Assembly (NCBI GenBank): GCA_003576845.1
Contig: QEVJ01000029.1
Location: 17,853 to 81,852 of the forward strand
Direction of reading: 5' to 3'
DNA from: Planctomycetota bacterium
Lineage (GTDB): Bacteria > Planctomycetota > Planctomycetia > Pirellulales > PLA5
DNA length: 64,000 nucleotides
The position numbers and the translations under genes were made by a program. The notes beneath the pieces were generated by a model. It ran no database searches and was not told where the DNA came from. It saw only the letters and a list, made by a program, of their open reading frames with translations. Below, piece after piece: positions 54,622 to 63,717 of this stretch; within the stretch, counting starts at the first letter, position 1, and every line of letters starts with the position of its first letter.

Positions 54622-55011
54622 ATGGACGGCGATTTCGGAACGTGGGTTCCCAAGGTGCATCCGCTCGCGCGCGACGCCGAAGCGGAAGACCCTTTCGAGC
54701 TGTCGGGGCAGGTTTCCGAGGGCGACCCGGAAGTCATGCTCGAATGTCTGTTGCAAGAGTTCTTGTGGATGGGCTACGGCGCGGAAGCATTGTGGAGACT
54801 GTTCGACCATCCGAATTACCCGCTGCTGACGGGATTGCGCGAGCGTTTCGGCGACGCGGCGATCAAGAACCGGATCGACGATCTCGTGGCCCGGTGTGGC
54901 ATACCCACATTCCGCGAGTCGATCGTCGAGTCTGCGGAAGACGTGGACGAGGAGGAGGCATCCGGGCCCATGCTTGTGCAGATCGATTGTGGCGTCATGG
55001 AGCGCGGCTGA
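54622..55011 (+). CDS. Small acidic protein of unknown function between alpha and beta subunits
   Basis: 129 residues, GGGAGG before the ATG, no signal peptide and no membrane segment. Mostly helical, acidic at both ends: DPEVMLECLLQEFLWMGYGAEALWRLFDHPNYPLLTGLRERFGDAAIKNRIDDLV, with two cysteines (C93 region and QIDCGVMERG) near the C-terminus. I do not recognise the family. Its position, 43 bases after the alpha gene and 82 before beta, suggests an assembly or cofactor-insertion helper, comparable in place though not visibly in sequence to the small genes found inside other nxr operons. Confidence 0.75.
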   Translation: MDGDFGTWVPKVHPLARDAEAEDPFELSGQVSEGDPEVMLECLLQEFLWMGYGAEALWRLFDHPNYPLLTGLRERFGDAAIKNRIDDLVARCGIPTFRESIVESAEDVDEEEASGPMLVQIDCGVMERG

Positions 55012-55093
55012 GCGAGCGGGACGCCGAGCGTGGAAGAAAACGGAGATTCGAGCGATCGACATGATTTGGCTCAAGACTTGAAAGGACCCGGCG

Positions 55094-56386
55094 ATGGCGA
55101 GCGTGTACAACTGGCAGCTCGGCCGAGCGATGAGTTATCCGTACGAAGAGCGCCATCCGAAATGGCAGTTCGCGTTCGTGTTCAACACGAACCGCTGCAT
55201 TGCCTGCCAGACGTGCACGATGGCTTGCAAGAGCACGTGGACGTTCTCGCGCGGGCAAGAGGCGATGTGGTGGAACAACGTGGAAACCAAGCCTTTCGGC
55301 GGCTATCCACGCAATTGGGACGCAAAGCTATTGTCGATGCTGGAAGAGACGAATCCCGGCGGACAGGTATGGAACGCCGCCGAGCCGGAGAAGTCGCAAC
55401 GGTCGTATGGAGTTTTCGAAGGGCAGACGATCTTCGAGGCGGCCGAGAAGCGCATCGGTCCCGAAGGGGCGCAAAGCGTGATGGGCTATCTGCCCACGGA
55501 GGAGGAATGGCGCTCGCCGAATCTGCACGAAGACTCGGCGACCGGCGGAAAGTGGGCTGCGGGGAAATTCGACGGTTCGACGCAATTGCCCGAGCACCGC
55601 GTGTGGTTCTTCTATTTGGCAAGGATTTGCAACCATTGCACGTATCCCGGGTGCCTCGGCGCTTGTCCCCGGCAGGCGATCTACAAGCGGCCCGAAGATG
55701 GGATCGTGCTCATCGACCAGTCGCGTTGTCGCGGCTATCGGAAGTGCGTCGAGGGCTGTCCGTACAAGAAAGCCATGTATCGCGGGAACACGAACACCAG
55801 CGAGAAGTGCGTCGGCTGCTATCCGCGGATCGAAGGGAAGGACCCGGAGCTATCGCCGGACGGGGCGCCGCTCGAAACGCGGTGCATGTCGGTGTGCGTC
55901 GGCAAGATTCGATTGCAGGGGTTGGTCGAGATTGGCGACGACGGTCGCTGGGCGGAGCGTCCCGACAACCCGCTGTACTTTCTCATTCGCGAGCGGCAAG
56001 TGGCGTTGCCGCTGTATCCGCAGTTCGGCACGGAGCCGAATGGGTATTACATTCCGCCGCGGTGGGTGCCGCGCGGGTATTTGCACCAAATGTTCGGGCC
56101 GGGCGTGGATGGCGCCATCGAGCAGTATTCGTGCCCCGATCGCGAGCTACTCGCGGTATTGCAACTGTTCCGAGCCCAGCGACAAATCTTGTATCGGTTC
56201 AAGATCGAACAGGGGCCAAAAATCGCCGAGGTGCAGGTGCGGATGCCGTCGGGCGAAATGAAGGTGCAAGAGATTTTTAACGACACGGTGATCGGATTCA
56301 ACAAATTCGACAAAGAGGTCGTGCGCGTGACGATCGATGAGCCGGTGCATACGCGACCGGCCGGAAAACACGCCAATTCGATATAG
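55094..56386 (+). CDS. NXR/NarH-like four-cluster iron-sulfur beta subunit
   Basis: 430 residues, no signal of its own; the beta subunit is expected to be carried out with alpha by Tat. Four cluster motifs are complete: CIACQTCTMAC, CNHCTYPGCLGAC, CRGYRKCVEGC (Tyr in the NarH Trp position, so probably [3Fe-4S]) and CVGC with CMSVC. Between the first and second sites, FSRGQEAMWWNNVETKPFGGYPRNWD closely resembles nitrite-oxidoreductase beta subunits. C-terminal part with LHQMFGPGVDGAIEQY and LQLFRAQRQILYRF. It wires electrons between alpha and the cytochrome/haem-b gamma protein. Confidence 0.9.
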   Translation: MASVYNWQLGRAMSYPYEERHPKWQFAFVFNTNRCIACQTCTMACKSTWTFSRGQEAMWWNNVETKPFGGYPRNWDAKLLSMLEETNPGGQVWNAAEPEKSQRSYGVFEGQTIFEAAEKRIGPEGAQSVMGYLPTEEEWRSPNLHEDSATGGKWAAGKFDGSTQLPEHRVWFFYLARICNHCTYPGCLGACPRQAIYKRPEDGIVLIDQSRCRGYRKCVEGCPYKKAMYRGNTNTSEKCVGCYPRIEGKDPELSPDGAPLETRCMSVCVGKIRLQGLVEIGDDGRWAERPDNPLYFLIRERQVALPLYPQFGTEPNGYYIPPRWVPRGYLHQMFGPGVDGAIEQYSCPDRELLAVLQLFRAQRQILYRFKIEQGPKIAEVQVRMPSGEMKVQEIFNDTVIGFNKFDKEVVRVTIDEPVHTRPAGKHANSI

Positions 56387-56454
56387 GCGCGGCGCGCGGG
56401 CGGAGTTCGGCCTACCGGTTCGATCGAAGCTTTTCGGTTGAGGATGTGTTAACC

Positions 56455-57306
56455 ATGAACGTTCAAGCGACGAACGGAGCGGCAAACGATCCGAGGGCGG
56501 ACGATTGCGCGGTGGACCTGGCGTGCGAAGCGCTGACGCGATTTCTATCGGTCCTGTTGAGCGATCCCGGTTGCGGCGAATGGCCGCTCGCTTTCGAGAG
56601 CGATAATCAGCGCATCGCTGCGGACGCCGCCGATTTGTTGCGCGCGGAGTACGGCGGCGACTCCATCGCGTTGGGATTTGGCGAACTGTCCATCGAAAGG
56701 CTGGACCTGGCGGTCGTTACGGCGGAACTGCGACAGGGCGCCGTCAACTGGCGCGACGAGTACGCCCGCGTGTTTGGATTCGTGATGTGCCGCGACTGCC
56801 CGCCCTACGAGACGGAGTATTTGTCGGAGGGCGATGCGTTTTTTCGTTCGCAGCAAATGGCCGACATCGGCGGGTTCTATCGGGCGTTTGGGTTGGAAAT
56901 GGGCGGTCGATGTCGCGAGCGGCCCGATCACGTATCGCTCGAGCTTGAATTCCATGCGCTGCTGCTGATGAAGGAGCGGCACGCGCGGGAGGCGAGAGAG
57001 CACGCCGTTTCGAACGAAACCCGCGCAATGTGGTCGGAACGGGCGGCGGTGTGCCGCGATGGACGAACGAAATTCGTTCGCGATCATCTATCGTGGTGGG
57101 CCCCGTCGTTCTGTCGAGCGCTAGCTCGCAAGGCCGGAACGGGACTACATGCGGCGGCGGCGGAGGCACTCGCCGCGCTGCTGCCGATCGTAAGACACCG
57201 TGTCGGCGTTTCGCCGCCGGGCATACCGGGAATCGTGCCGCGGGTTGAGGAGCCGATCGACTGCGGCGATTGCGTGGCGGACTGCGTTGTGGAGTTGAAA
57301 ACGTGA
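56455..57306 (+). CDS. TorD/NarJ-type molybdoenzyme chaperone
   Basis: ATG at 56455 with AGGA ten bases upstream; GTG at 56446 is possible. 283 residues. TorD-family signature: WRDEYARVFGFVMCRDCPPYETEYL, QQMADIGGFYRAFGLEMG, ERPDHVSLELEFHALLLMKERHA. Such chaperones hold the alpha apoprotein, guide Mo-cofactor insertion and proofread the Tat signal. It ends with an unusual Cys pair segment (DCGDCVADCVVEL). Its stop overlaps the start of the globin gene (GTGA). Confidence 0.9.
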   Translation: MNVQATNGAANDPRADDCAVDLACEALTRFLSVLLSDPGCGEWPLAFESDNQRIAADAADLLRAEYGGDSIALGFGELSIERLDLAVVTAELRQGAVNWRDEYARVFGFVMCRDCPPYETEYLSEGDAFFRSQQMADIGGFYRAFGLEMGGRCRERPDHVSLELEFHALLLMKERHAREAREHAVSNETRAMWSERAAVCRDGRTKFVRDHLSWWAPSFCRALARKAGTGLHAAAAEALAALLPIVRHRVGVSPPGIPGIVPRVEEPIDCGDCVADCVVELKT

Positions 57307-57716
57307 GCGAGAATCCCCACGCTTGTGAAGTTTCTGCGAACGTTGTGCCCGGGGCGACGCTCTACGCGCGTCTGGGCGGATACGACGCGATCGCCGCGGT
57401 CGCGGACGATCTGCTGCCGAGGCTCATGGCCGATGCTCAACTGGGACGCTTCTGGAAGCATCGGGCCGCCGACAGTATCCGCCGCGAGAAGCAGTTGCTC
57501 GTCGATTTCTTGTGCGCCCAGAGCGGCGGGAATCTCTATTACACCGGGCGCGACATGCAGGCGTCGCACCGCGGGATGGGAATCCGCGACGACGATTGGG
57601 AACTGTTCATCGCCCACCTAAAGGCTTGCTTGGAGCACTTTCGAGTTCCGCACGCCGAACGCGACGAGGTGCTCGCATTCGTCGAAAGCACGAAAGCCGA
57701 CATCGTCGAGCGGTAG
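57303..57716 (+). CDS. Truncated haemoglobin (group I type)
   Basis: GTG at 57303 is chosen: it overlaps the upstream TGA and TGGAG lies just before. 137 residues. Landmarks of the 2-on-2 globin fold: LYARLGGYDAIAAVADDLL, LVDFLCAQSGGNLYYTGRDM and the proximal-His segment ASHRGMGI. Cytoplasmic. Group I truncated haemoglobins commonly detoxify NO or bind O2. As the last gene of an operon for nitrogen-oxide-type chemistry, NO protection is the best guess; nitrite reduction or sensing is possible. Confidence 0.88.
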   Translation: MSENPHACEVSANVVPGATLYARLGGYDAIAAVADDLLPRLMADAQLGRFWKHRAADSIRREKQLLVDFLCAQSGGNLYYTGRDMQASHRGMGIRDDDWELFIAHLKACLEHFRVPHAERDEVLAFVESTKADIVER

Positions 57717-57863
57717 GCGGTCGACCGACGGTCGATTGCGCCGGTCGAAGGGGGCTTGCCCGCCGGGAGTGTTCCTCGCGAATGCACTTTTGTGGCGTCT
57801 CGGTGAGGCGCCCTGTGTGGCGCTTGGCGCCGCACGAACCGCGATCGAAATGGGGGAAGTGAC

Positions 57864-60347
57864 ATGCGGCACGTATTCGCCCTGGCGTGTTTTTCTGTCT
57901 GCCTGGGAGGTCTCGATCTCGAGACGGCCTGCGATGCCGCCGGCACGCGGCCGACGAAGACGGAACTTGCGCGCAGTCGAGAATGGGCGAACGTGAAGTT
58001 TGCGGGCAAGAAGCCGGATGTCGAAGGTTTGTTTGTGGCGGCGAACCACGACGCGGTACAGGCGAACGGGCGCGGAGGTAAGGCCCTTCGAATCGGCGGC
58101 AAGCAATACGCGCGGGGGCTCTACTGCCACGCACCGAGTCGGATCGTCGTGCGTCTGCCGGCGTCCGCAACGCGTTTCCAAGCCGTAGTTGGCGTCGACA
58201 GCAACGAGCAGACGAGCGGCGGTCGGGGAAGCGTTGTCTTCTCGCTGAGCGCAGGAGGAAAGACGCTGTGTTCCAGCGAGGTCGTCCGCGAGGGAACGGC
58301 GGCGGTTCCGATCGACGTGGACCTGGGCGGCGCCACGGAATTCGAGCTTGCCGTCGCCGATGGCGGCGATGGCATTTCCTGCGATCAGGCGGATTGGGGC
58401 GACGCGCGCGCCACGCTCTCCGACGGACGGGAGATCGCCCTCGGCGAATTGCCGATCTTCGACGAACCTCCTTGCACGGCAGAGCTGCCGTTCTCGTTCG
58501 TCTATCGCGGCAAGGCTTCCGCGGCGCTCTTGCCGACCTGGACCGTCGAACGAGAGTCCGAGTTGATCGATGAGGCACGCACGCGACACACGGTCTCCTA
58601 CAGCGATCCCGAGACGGCGTTGCAGGTGCGATGCGTCGCGGTGGCGTACCGCGATTTTCCCGTGGTCGAGTGGACCGTGCATCTGAAGAATGCCGGCGCG
58701 ACGGCGACGCCGCTGGTAGAAAACCTCGTCGGGCTGGACGCTGCCTGGACACGCGGTAGCGGCGGCGACTGCACCGTGCGGCACTTCGTCGGGTCGCTGG
58801 CGGAGGCCCGCGATTATGCCCCGCTAACCACGCCATTGCAGCCGGGCAAGTCGCTACGACTCGCGTCGGCCGGAGGGCGAGGCAGTAACGCCACTTGGCC
58901 GTATTTCAACTTGGATCGCGGCGCGGAGGGGGTGATCGTCGCGATCGGTTGGCCAGGGCAGTGGTTTGCGGAGATCGCGCGCGACGATTCGCGGAGAGTT
59001 AGCGTGCGAGCGGGTCAGGAAGGAACGCGATTCAAATTGCTGCCGGGCGAAGAGATCCGGACGCCGCTGATCGCGGTTCAGTTCTGGGAAGGCGACTGGA
59101 TCCGCGCCCAAAACGTCTGGCGACGTTGGATGATGGCTCACAATCTGCCGCGACCGGGAGGCCGAGCGGTGTCCGGGCAGATGGCGGGATGCAGCTCGCA
59201 CCAATTCGCCGAGATGATCAACGCGAATTCGCAGAATCAGAAGCAGTTCATCGATCGATACGTCGAGGAGCGGCTTGCGCCGGATTACTGGTGGATGGAC
59301 GCCGGCTGGTATCCTTGCGATGGGCAATGGCCCAAGACGGGCACATGGGAAGTGGACCAGCAGCGATTTCCCGGCGGTCTGCGTCCGATCGCCGATCACG
59401 CCCACGCCAAGGGCGTGAAGACGATCGTCTGGTTCGAACCGGAGCGGGTGGCCCCTGGCACATGGCTCGCGGAGCAACGCCCGCAATGGGTGCTCGGTGG
59501 TAAAGGAGGAGGGCTCTTGGATCTCGGCAACCCCGAGGCGCGTGTCTGGCTCACGGACCACGTCGACGCATTTATCGCCGCGGAGGGCGTGGATCTTTAT
59601 CGCCAAGACTTCAATATGGATCCGCTCGGGCATTGGCAGGCGAACGACGTTGCGGATCGTCGCGGAATCACCGAGAACCATCACGTCGCCGGATATCTGG
59701 CGTATTGGGACGAACTGCTGCGTCGGCATCCGCAACTGCTCATTGACACGTGCGCTTCTGGGGGCCGTCGAAACGACCTGGAGACATTGCGCCGGGCCGT
59801 CCCGTTGCTGCGGAGCGACTATATCCTCGAGCCGGTCGGCAACCAGGGGCACACCTATGGACTGTCGTTTTGGGTTCCATTTCAGGGAACCGGATCCGGA
59901 TCGCGGGACGTGTCGGCTTACGTCTTACGAAGCACAATGCTCGCGCATTTCACCGCGTGTTTTGACGCGCGCCGACGAGACTTGGGCTACGCCGCCATAC
60001 GCCGCCTCCTTGAGCAATGGCGCAGTTACCGCGAATACTACTTCGGCGATTACTACCCGCTCACACCGTACAATCTGGACGCGGAATCGTGGATTGCATG
60101 GCAATTCGACGTTCCCGAGACGGGCGAAGGGATGATTCAGGCATTTCGCCGCGACCGGAGCGTCTACGAAACGGCGCGATTCCCATTGCGGGGCGTCGAA
60201 CCGCAGTCCGAATACGAGGTGCGCAATATCGACCAACCGAAAGGGCACGTGGTCTCTGGGCGCGAGCTGCTCGAAAACGGCGCCGCGGTGACGATCGGCG
60301 AACGTCCCGGGGCCGCGGTGGTAGTTTACCGGCGCGTTCAACGGTGA
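57864..60347 (+). CDS. GH36 alpha-galactosidase with N-terminal NPCBM domain
   Basis: 827 residues; GGGGGAAG before the ATG and a signal peptide (RHVFALACFSVCLGGLDL). Residues about 35-200 are an NPCBM/NEW2-type sugar-binding domain (KQYARGLYCHAPSRIVVRLP, FQAVVGVDSNEQT). The rest is GH36: super-sandwich, then the barrel with YWWMDAGWYPCDGQWP, TIVWFEPERV, nucleophile Asp in YRQDFNMDP (about 582) and acid/base region LLIDTCASGGRRNDLE (about 630). Retaining alpha-galactosidase acting on terminal alpha-linked galactose. It is followed on the same strand by an exported Gfo/Idh/MocA gene. Confidence 0.92.
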   Translation: MRHVFALACFSVCLGGLDLETACDAAGTRPTKTELARSREWANVKFAGKKPDVEGLFVAANHDAVQANGRGGKALRIGGKQYARGLYCHAPSRIVVRLPASATRFQAVVGVDSNEQTSGGRGSVVFSLSAGGKTLCSSEVVREGTAAVPIDVDLGGATEFELAVADGGDGISCDQADWGDARATLSDGREIALGELPIFDEPPCTAELPFSFVYRGKASAALLPTWTVERESELIDEARTRHTVSYSDPETALQVRCVAVAYRDFPVVEWTVHLKNAGATATPLVENLVGLDAAWTRGSGGDCTVRHFVGSLAEARDYAPLTTPLQPGKSLRLASAGGRGSNATWPYFNLDRGAEGVIVAIGWPGQWFAEIARDDSRRVSVRAGQEGTRFKLLPGEEIRTPLIAVQFWEGDWIRAQNVWRRWMMAHNLPRPGGRAVSGQMAGCSSHQFAEMINANSQNQKQFIDRYVEERLAPDYWWMDAGWYPCDGQWPKTGTWEVDQQRFPGGLRPIADHAHAKGVKTIVWFEPERVAPGTWLAEQRPQWVLGGKGGGLLDLGNPEARVWLTDHVDAFIAAEGVDLYRQDFNMDPLGHWQANDVADRRGITENHHVAGYLAYWDELLRRHPQLLIDTCASGGRRNDLETLRRAVPLLRSDYILEPVGNQGHTYGLSFWVPFQGTGSGSRDVSAYVLRSTMLAHFTACFDARRRDLGYAAIRRLLEQWRSYREYYFGDYYPLTPYNLDAESWIAWQFDVPETGEGMIQAFRRDRSVYETARFPLRGVEPQSEYEVRNIDQPKGHVVSGRELLENGAAVTIGERPGAAVVVYRRVQR

Positions 60348-60439
60348 CGATGGATCGACGGCAGAAAGCCTCCGCAGGTTGGCGCAAACGCGCGCACGCC
60401 GCGCGGCCGAATTGGCGGCGGGCGCGGGACGGGAGCCGA

Positions 60440-60471
60440 TTGACCTCGAAACACAATCGTATTTATATTGT
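60440..60471 (+). promoter_or_regulatory. Promoter-like AT-rich element before the oxidoreductase gene
   Basis: TTGACC (60440-60445) followed by an AT-rich run with candidate -10 hexamers 16-17 bases on. An inverted repeat ACAAT-N9-ATTGT (60453-60471) covers the spacer and the -10 region. Confidence 0.4.
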
Positions 60472-60532
60472 TTATCCGCCGCCACGCTTCCCGTGTCCAC
60501 GCACACGACCGTGCCTTGATGGAGGGTGTTCC

Positions 60533-61825
60533 ATGTCGCGCAATCTCGATCGACGCCGGTTCCTCGGCCGCTCGGCTGCCGCAACCACCGGCTTGGCAAT
60601 CGGAGCAAATCTAACGCTTCCCGCCGTTCATGCCGTCGGCAGCGACGCGATTCGCGTGGGACTCGTCGGCTGCGGCGGACGCGGCACGGGCGCCGCTGAG
60701 CAAATCATGCGCGCCGGCAAGGACGTGCGCCTCGTTGCCTTGGGCGATCTGTTCCGCGAGCGTCTCGAAAGCAGCTTCCAGGCCCTCGGTCGCGCCGGAG
60801 GAGAGAACTTCGCGGTCACGAAGGAACGATGCTTCGTCGGCATCGACGCCTATAAGCAGGTAATCGACTCGGGGGTCGACGCGGTGTTGCTGGCGACGCC
60901 GCCGCACTTTCGACCGGCGCACGTCGAGGCGGCCGTGGCTGCCGGGAAGCACGTCTTCGTCGAAAAGCCGGTCGGTGTCGATGCGCCGGGCACGTTGCGC
61001 GTCCGCGAGGCGTGCCGCGTCGCGGCGCGCAAGGGCCTTTCGGTCGTGTCTGGGTTAATGCTGCATTACGACGAGAGCATGCAGCGCACCATCGAGCAAG
61101 TTCACGGCGGCGCGATCGGCCGCATCGTGGCGCTCGAGTGCAACTACAACGTCGGAGGGCTATGGGTCATTCATCGCCAACCCGGCTGGAGCGACATGGA
61201 GTGGCAACTGCGGAATTGGTACTACTTCACATGGCTGTCGGGCGATCACATCGTCGAACAGCACGTGCATCTGCTCGATCTGGTAGCGTGGGCGATGAAA
61301 GGCGAGTATCCCGTCCGTGCCGTCGGCAGCGGCGGTCGCCAGGCGCGCACCGATCGAGTGTACGGAAACATTTACGATCATCACGCCGTTCGATACGAAT
61401 TTGCCGGCGGCCCGCGGTGTTACAGTTCTTGCCGTCAGCAGGACGGCACGGCGAACGAGATCTCGTGTTTCGCTTTCGGGACTCACGGCACGGCCGATCT
61501 GCTCAAGCGATCGATCGCCGGCGAGCGGCCTTGGCAATACGAAACCGCGGCCGGCAAGAAAGTCCGCAACATCTGGGGCGGGCATCAGGAGGAGCAGATT
61601 GCCTTCGTCGAGAGCGTCCGTTCCGGTAAGCCAATCGACAACGGCGAATACATGTGCCAAAGCACGCTCATGGCGATTATGGGGCGCATGGCAACGTACA
61701 CCGGCCAGGAGGTCACGTGGGAGCAAGTGACCGCGTCGAAGGAAGACTTTACGCCGACCCGTTATGAGTTTGCCCCGCACGCGGTCGCACCCGTTGCAGT
61801 ACCTGGCGTGACGAAACTTTCGTGA
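60533..61825 (+). CDS. Tat-exported Gfo/Idh/MocA family oxidoreductase
   Basis: ATG at 60533 with GGAGGG upstream; the open frame extends back but without a start context. 430 residues. Tat signal LDRRRFLGRSAAATTGLAIG. Rossmann motif IRVGLVGCGGRGTGA; VLLATPPHFRPAHVEAAVAAGKHVFVEKPVGVDAPG with the EKP lysine; C-terminal domain with WYYFTWLSGDHIVEQHVHLLDLVAWAMKGEYP. Substrate likely a sugar or glycoside; the GH36 neighbour suggests a galactose-containing one. Confidence 0.92.
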   Translation: MSRNLDRRRFLGRSAAATTGLAIGANLTLPAVHAVGSDAIRVGLVGCGGRGTGAAEQIMRAGKDVRLVALGDLFRERLESSFQALGRAGGENFAVTKERCFVGIDAYKQVIDSGVDAVLLATPPHFRPAHVEAAVAAGKHVFVEKPVGVDAPGTLRVREACRVAARKGLSVVSGLMLHYDESMQRTIEQVHGGAIGRIVALECNYNVGGLWVIHRQPGWSDMEWQLRNWYYFTWLSGDHIVEQHVHLLDLVAWAMKGEYPVRAVGSGGRQARTDRVYGNIYDHHAVRYEFAGGPRCYSSCRQQDGTANEISCFAFGTHGTADLLKRSIAGERPWQYETAAGKKVRNIWGGHQEEQIAFVESVRSGKPIDNGEYMCQSTLMAIMGRMATYTGQEVTWEQVTASKEDFTPTRYEFAPHAVAPVAVPGVTKLS

Positions 61826-61923
61826 ACCGCGAAAAAATGACGCGCTTCCGCTGCGCCAGCACGATATCGATCGAGCCGCAGCCGAACAACTCATTGAAAT
61901 GCCGAAGGCCGGCGCTTGTCGCG

Positions 61924-63156
61924 TTATAGTTTGTACTGCGGAATCTTCAGCAGTTCGCCGTTCTTGAGCGCAGACTGGTGGGCGACGATTCCGCTGGCGG
62001 TCATGGCGAGCGCTTGCGCGATATCGACGAGCGGCTGGCGGTTGCGGAGGATCGCGTCGACGAACTCGCTCATCAAGTAGCCGTGCGATCCGCCGTGTCC
62101 GCCCGCGGCGACGCCCGGCGGCAGAGGCGGCCGCTTGGGAAGCGTCTTTGGAACCTCGTTTTTCTGGCCGCGGATACGTCCCGTTTCTCCGCCGGCGGCC
62201 GGCGTGTCCCAACTGACGGCCATCCGCGCCATGCCGCCCTCGCTGGTGCGAAACAAGGCGATCTCCGTGCCGAACGGATTGCGGTACGGGTTGTTCTCTG
62301 GCCGCAGATGTTCGACGACGCTGGGCATTCCCATGCACGACACTTCGGTAAAGCTTCCGCCGGCCACGCCGACGTAGTAGGCGTTGGAGTGCGTGGGGTA
62401 CCACTGCGGCGGCAGGCCGACGCGCCACCCTTGAAAGGAATCGATCGGCGTAGGCATCCAATGATAGTACTCGCCCTCGGTATACACGAGTTTGCCGAGC
62501 GCTCCCGCGCGATAAAGCTCGCGCCACCCGTGTACTTCGGCGTGATAGTAAGAGGTTTCGAGCAACATGTACTTGCGACCGCTCGTCTTGACCGCTTCGA
62601 GCAGCTTGTCGGCGTCTTCGAGAGAGCCGAAAACGGCAGGCACGGCACAGGCCACGTGCTTACCACGCTTGAGCGCCTCGATGCACAACCGGGCGTGGCT
62701 CGGCGCGTCGGTCGCCACGAACACCGCTTCGATCGAGTCGTCGTCGAGCAGCTTCTCGCACGACTCGAATGTTCGCCCGCAGCGACAGGCTTTAGCCAGG
62801 GCTTCGCGGCGTTCGGGAATCAAGTCCGTAACGGCCGTCACTTCGACGTTCGGATGGACTTGAAATCCGAACGCGGCCCCGAATCGGCAGACCCCATAAC
62901 CGGCAATGCCCACGCGAATCTTCCGGTCGGAGGCCGCTTGCCAGCCGCGCGAGGCGTCCGGATCGTCGGGCTGTCCCTCGAATCCGGGTATGACTTGCTT
63001 CTCGTCGACCGCCGCCAAGGAGGCGGCGCCGAATGCAGCCCCAATGGCCGCCGCACCGAGGAAAGACCGCCGCGTCGACTGTACGTCGGCTGTTTTGTTC
63101 ACGGGGTTGCTGCCTTTCTTGCACAAATGGGAATTGGCTGCTCCCTCGCGCGTCAT
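61924..63156 (-). CDS. Tat-exported Gfo/Idh/MocA family oxidoreductase
   Basis: ATG at 63156 has GGAG five bases upstream; GTG at 63102 is a real alternative because it begins directly before the Tat signal STRRSFLGAAAIGAAFGAASLAA. 410 residues from ATG. Rossmann motif IRVGIAGYGVCRFGAAFGF; FVATDAPSHARLCIEALKRGKHVACAVPAVFG. The EKP lysine position is replaced (ACAVPAV), so the usual catalytic lysine is missing; this subgroup may be a binding or altered enzyme. C-terminal Gly-rich loop (GGHGGSHGYLMSEF). Convergent with the previous gene. Confidence 0.88.
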   Translation of the reverse strand: MTREGAANSHLCKKGSNPVNKTADVQSTRRSFLGAAAIGAAFGAASLAAVDEKQVIPGFEGQPDDPDASRGWQAASDRKIRVGIAGYGVCRFGAAFGFQVHPNVEVTAVTDLIPERREALAKACRCGRTFESCEKLLDDDSIEAVFVATDAPSHARLCIEALKRGKHVACAVPAVFGSLEDADKLLEAVKTSGRKYMLLETSYYHAEVHGWRELYRAGALGKLVYTEGEYYHWMPTPIDSFQGWRVGLPPQWYPTHSNAYYVGVAGGSFTEVSCMGMPSVVEHLRPENNPYRNPFGTEIALFRTSEGGMARMAVSWDTPAAGGETGRIRGQKNEVPKTLPKRPPLPPGVAAGGHGGSHGYLMSEFVDAILRNRQPLVDIAQALAMTASGIVAHQSALKNGELLKIPQYKL

Positions 63157-63270
63157 TCTCGCTCCGCGAAGTCCCCCCGTCCGAATTCAAGCGACAAATT
63201 CAAATTTCGCGCCGTCGCCTCTGCCGTTCCGCCACTCTGGCTTGGTCGCGCGCAGCGAACCTCGACCGAG

Positions 63271-63341
63271 CTGGGGAACTAGGATTCGAACCTAGACTAA
63301 GTGGTCCAGAGCCACTCGTGCTGCCGTTACACCATTCCCCA
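63271..63341 (-). tRNA. tRNA-Gln (CTG anticodon)
   Basis: On the minus strand the gene folds as a full cloverleaf: acceptor TGGGGAA pairs with TTCCCCA, D-arm with GGTGTAACGGCAGC, anticodon stem GAGTGG/CCACTT around loop CTCTGGA (anticodon CTG), T-arm CTAGG TTCGAAT CCTAG. G is the discriminator base, as usual for glutamine; CCA is not encoded. Confidence 0.95.
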
Positions 63342-63675
63342 AATCGCATTTTCCGGCTATTGCGCTATCCTGCGCGGCACCGCCGGCGCGGCTGCGGCTT
63401 TCGTTGGCCAACAGCGAACCGTTACACAAAGCGTAGAAGGCTCCGGCGGACCGGTCAAGAGACGCTCGCATGCCCCACAAAGCAGCGGGTGCGTCAGCCC
63501 GCTCGCGCGCCAGCGGCGCGACGATTCCGACTATTCACAAGCGATCCGCACCGGGTGGCGAACGTCGCGGCGGTGACGCGCCCACCCGCGCCATGGCAAG
63601 GTCTCCGACGTTACCATGCCCCCGACCGGCAGGCATCCAATTCCGCTGTCGCCCCAAATGCAATTCATTTGCAAA

Positions 63676-63691
63676 CGTTTCACGTGAAACG
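63676..63691. other. parS centromere-like site
   Basis: A perfect 16-base palindrome CGTTTCACGTGAAACG. The inner 14 bases GTTTCACGTGAAAC are the conserved ParB-binding parS core of bacterial chromosomes; only the outermost base pair differs from the most common form. parS sites cluster near oriC and the parAB genes. Confidence 0.85.
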
Positions 63692-63717
63692 CACAACAAG
63701 GGTGAGAAAATCTGGGC

